6,429 nucleotides of DNA, from positions 1 through 6,429 of the forward strand of contig JACQQT010000068.1 in assembly GCA_016206815.1 (NCBI GenBank), given 5' to 3'. This DNA comes from Candidatus Omnitrophota bacterium (GTDB taxonomy: Bacteria; Omnitrophota; Omnitrophia; Omnitrophales; Danuiimicrobiaceae). Positions 6,077 through 6,429 of the stretch are shown here, in pieces. The position numbers were made by a program, and so were the translations under genes. Under the pieces are notes generated by a model. The model searched no databases, was not told where the DNA came from, and saw only the letters and a program-made list of their open reading frames with translations. How positions within the stretch are numbered: position 1 is the first letter of the stretch; every line of letters begins with the position of its first letter.

Positions 6077-6429
6077 TCAAATAAAGAAAATGGCGTATTT
6101 TGCATAAGGCGCCAATGAAGCCGCCATATCAAACGTTCCGCCGACTAAATCCGAAATCGTCCGAAACGTTCCGGTGAAAACACCGCCCACCGTTCCCACC
6201 ACCGGCGGTCCGTAAAGCGTTCCCTGCAAAAGATGGTAGGGGATTTGAAAAGGCGCCGCAAAAACGGGTGTCAGATAAGCAAACGGCAAAACGGAAGCGA
6301 CCGGAGCATTTTGGATGGACCGCGTCAGCCAGACTTGTCCGAAAAAGGCGCCGGCCGTCACGCCGCCCAGCAAAATCCACTCACTCAGATTCGGCCAGTG
6401 AAAACCAAGCCCCAGGAGCGGGACGGAAC
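6077..6429 (-). pseudogene. Chimeric reading frame: inverted EamA fragment fused to an unrelated 58-residue C-terminus; open at window edge
   Basis: From the window edge to 6254 the minus strand reads residues 193-250 of the neighbouring EamA transporter in the same frame, with two substitutions (A198G, A213G). At 6253 it switches without a frame break to an unrelated segment of 58 residues and stops with TGA at 6077-6079. The tail begins PFQIPYHLLQGTLYGPP and continues as a Gly/Thr-rich stretch (VVGTVGGVFTGTF, ISDLVGGTF) to APYAKYAIFFI. It lacks the last two EamA helices. I do not recognise the tail with confidence; its glycine-rich, weakly hydrophobic style recalls small exported or membrane-associated proteins. 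The stop is only 8 bp from the convergent EamA stop. It may be a truncated second transporter, a rearranged gene whose own start was replaced, or an assembly chimera. No internal start with a ribosome binding site was evident. Confidence 0.6.
6254..6429 (-). repeat. Right arm of the 176 bp inverted duplication, running off the window
   Basis: This is the inverted copy of 5761-5936. The two mismatches (positions 6411 and 6366) are both missense Ala-to-Gly changes in the shared frame rather than silent ones. The duplication is still matching at the last base of the window, so its full length cannot be judged here. Confidence 0.97.

Noticed and set aside
6090..6116. Possible intrinsic terminator between the convergent genes (TGGCG...CGCCA)
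   Set aside because: The stem is only five base pairs with a 14-base loop, lies inside the tail of the minus-strand frame and has no T-run.
6129..6380. Minus-strand 83-codon frame with an Arg/Phe-rich translation
   Set aside because: Its first part is the +1 shadow of the EamA copy (the same shadow appears at 5810 on the plus strand). The frame following the true EamA phase is the meaningful one.

Overview
The window is a compact stretch of bacterial chromosome with roughly balanced base composition, standard stop codons (TAA, TAG and TGA all end genes) and almost no spacing between genes. Every recognisable gene is bacterial housekeeping or envelope biology. Two kinds of short palindromic interspersed repeat, of a style common in environmental and candidate-phylum Gram-negative genomes, lie in or at the end of genes. 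My best guess is an uncultivated Gram-negative lineage (Omnitrophota, Elusimicrobiota or deltaproteobacteria-like). The taxon is inference with low confidence.

Positions 1-5082 hold seven minus-strand genes that look like one operon. In transcription order they are: a P-loop kinase-like/dCMP deaminase fusion (4081-5082), a long-chain polyprenyl diphosphate synthase (3092-4081), a small four-helix ATP-synthase-protein-I-like membrane protein (2708-3088), 16S rRNA methyltransferase rsmI (2016-2705), glycinamide ribonucleotide formyltransferase purN (1400-2023), an isoprenylcysteine-methyltransferase-family membrane enzyme (599-1342) and the first 193 residues of enolase (1-579, cut by the window edge). 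Genes overlap or are 2-19 bp apart, except for a 57 bp gap filled mostly by a repeat. Together they supply dUMP precursor, quinone or carrier-lipid side chains, purines, ribosome modification and glycolysis: a growth-related group rather than one pathway. A plausible extended -10 promoter for this operon lies in the divergent intergenic region 5083-5186.

Positions 5187-6068 hold a plus-strand EamA/DMT-family ten-helix transporter read from its own promoter, possibly as a leaderless mRNA. Its 3' half is then repeated in inverted orientation from 6254 to the window end (176 bp visible arm, two differences). There the copy is fused in frame to a different, unidentified 58-residue C-terminus that ends at 6077, 8 bp from the transporter's stop.

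The points most worth a second look are this inverted duplication and fusion (real rearrangement, C-terminus-swapping switch or assembly chimera), a perfect 28 bp palindrome translated in frame inside enolase, a second palindromic repeat that supplies the last codons and stop of purN, and the kinase/deaminase fusion, which resembles fungal Dcd1 in layout. I saw no CRISPR array, tRNA, rRNA, transposase or recognisable defence system.
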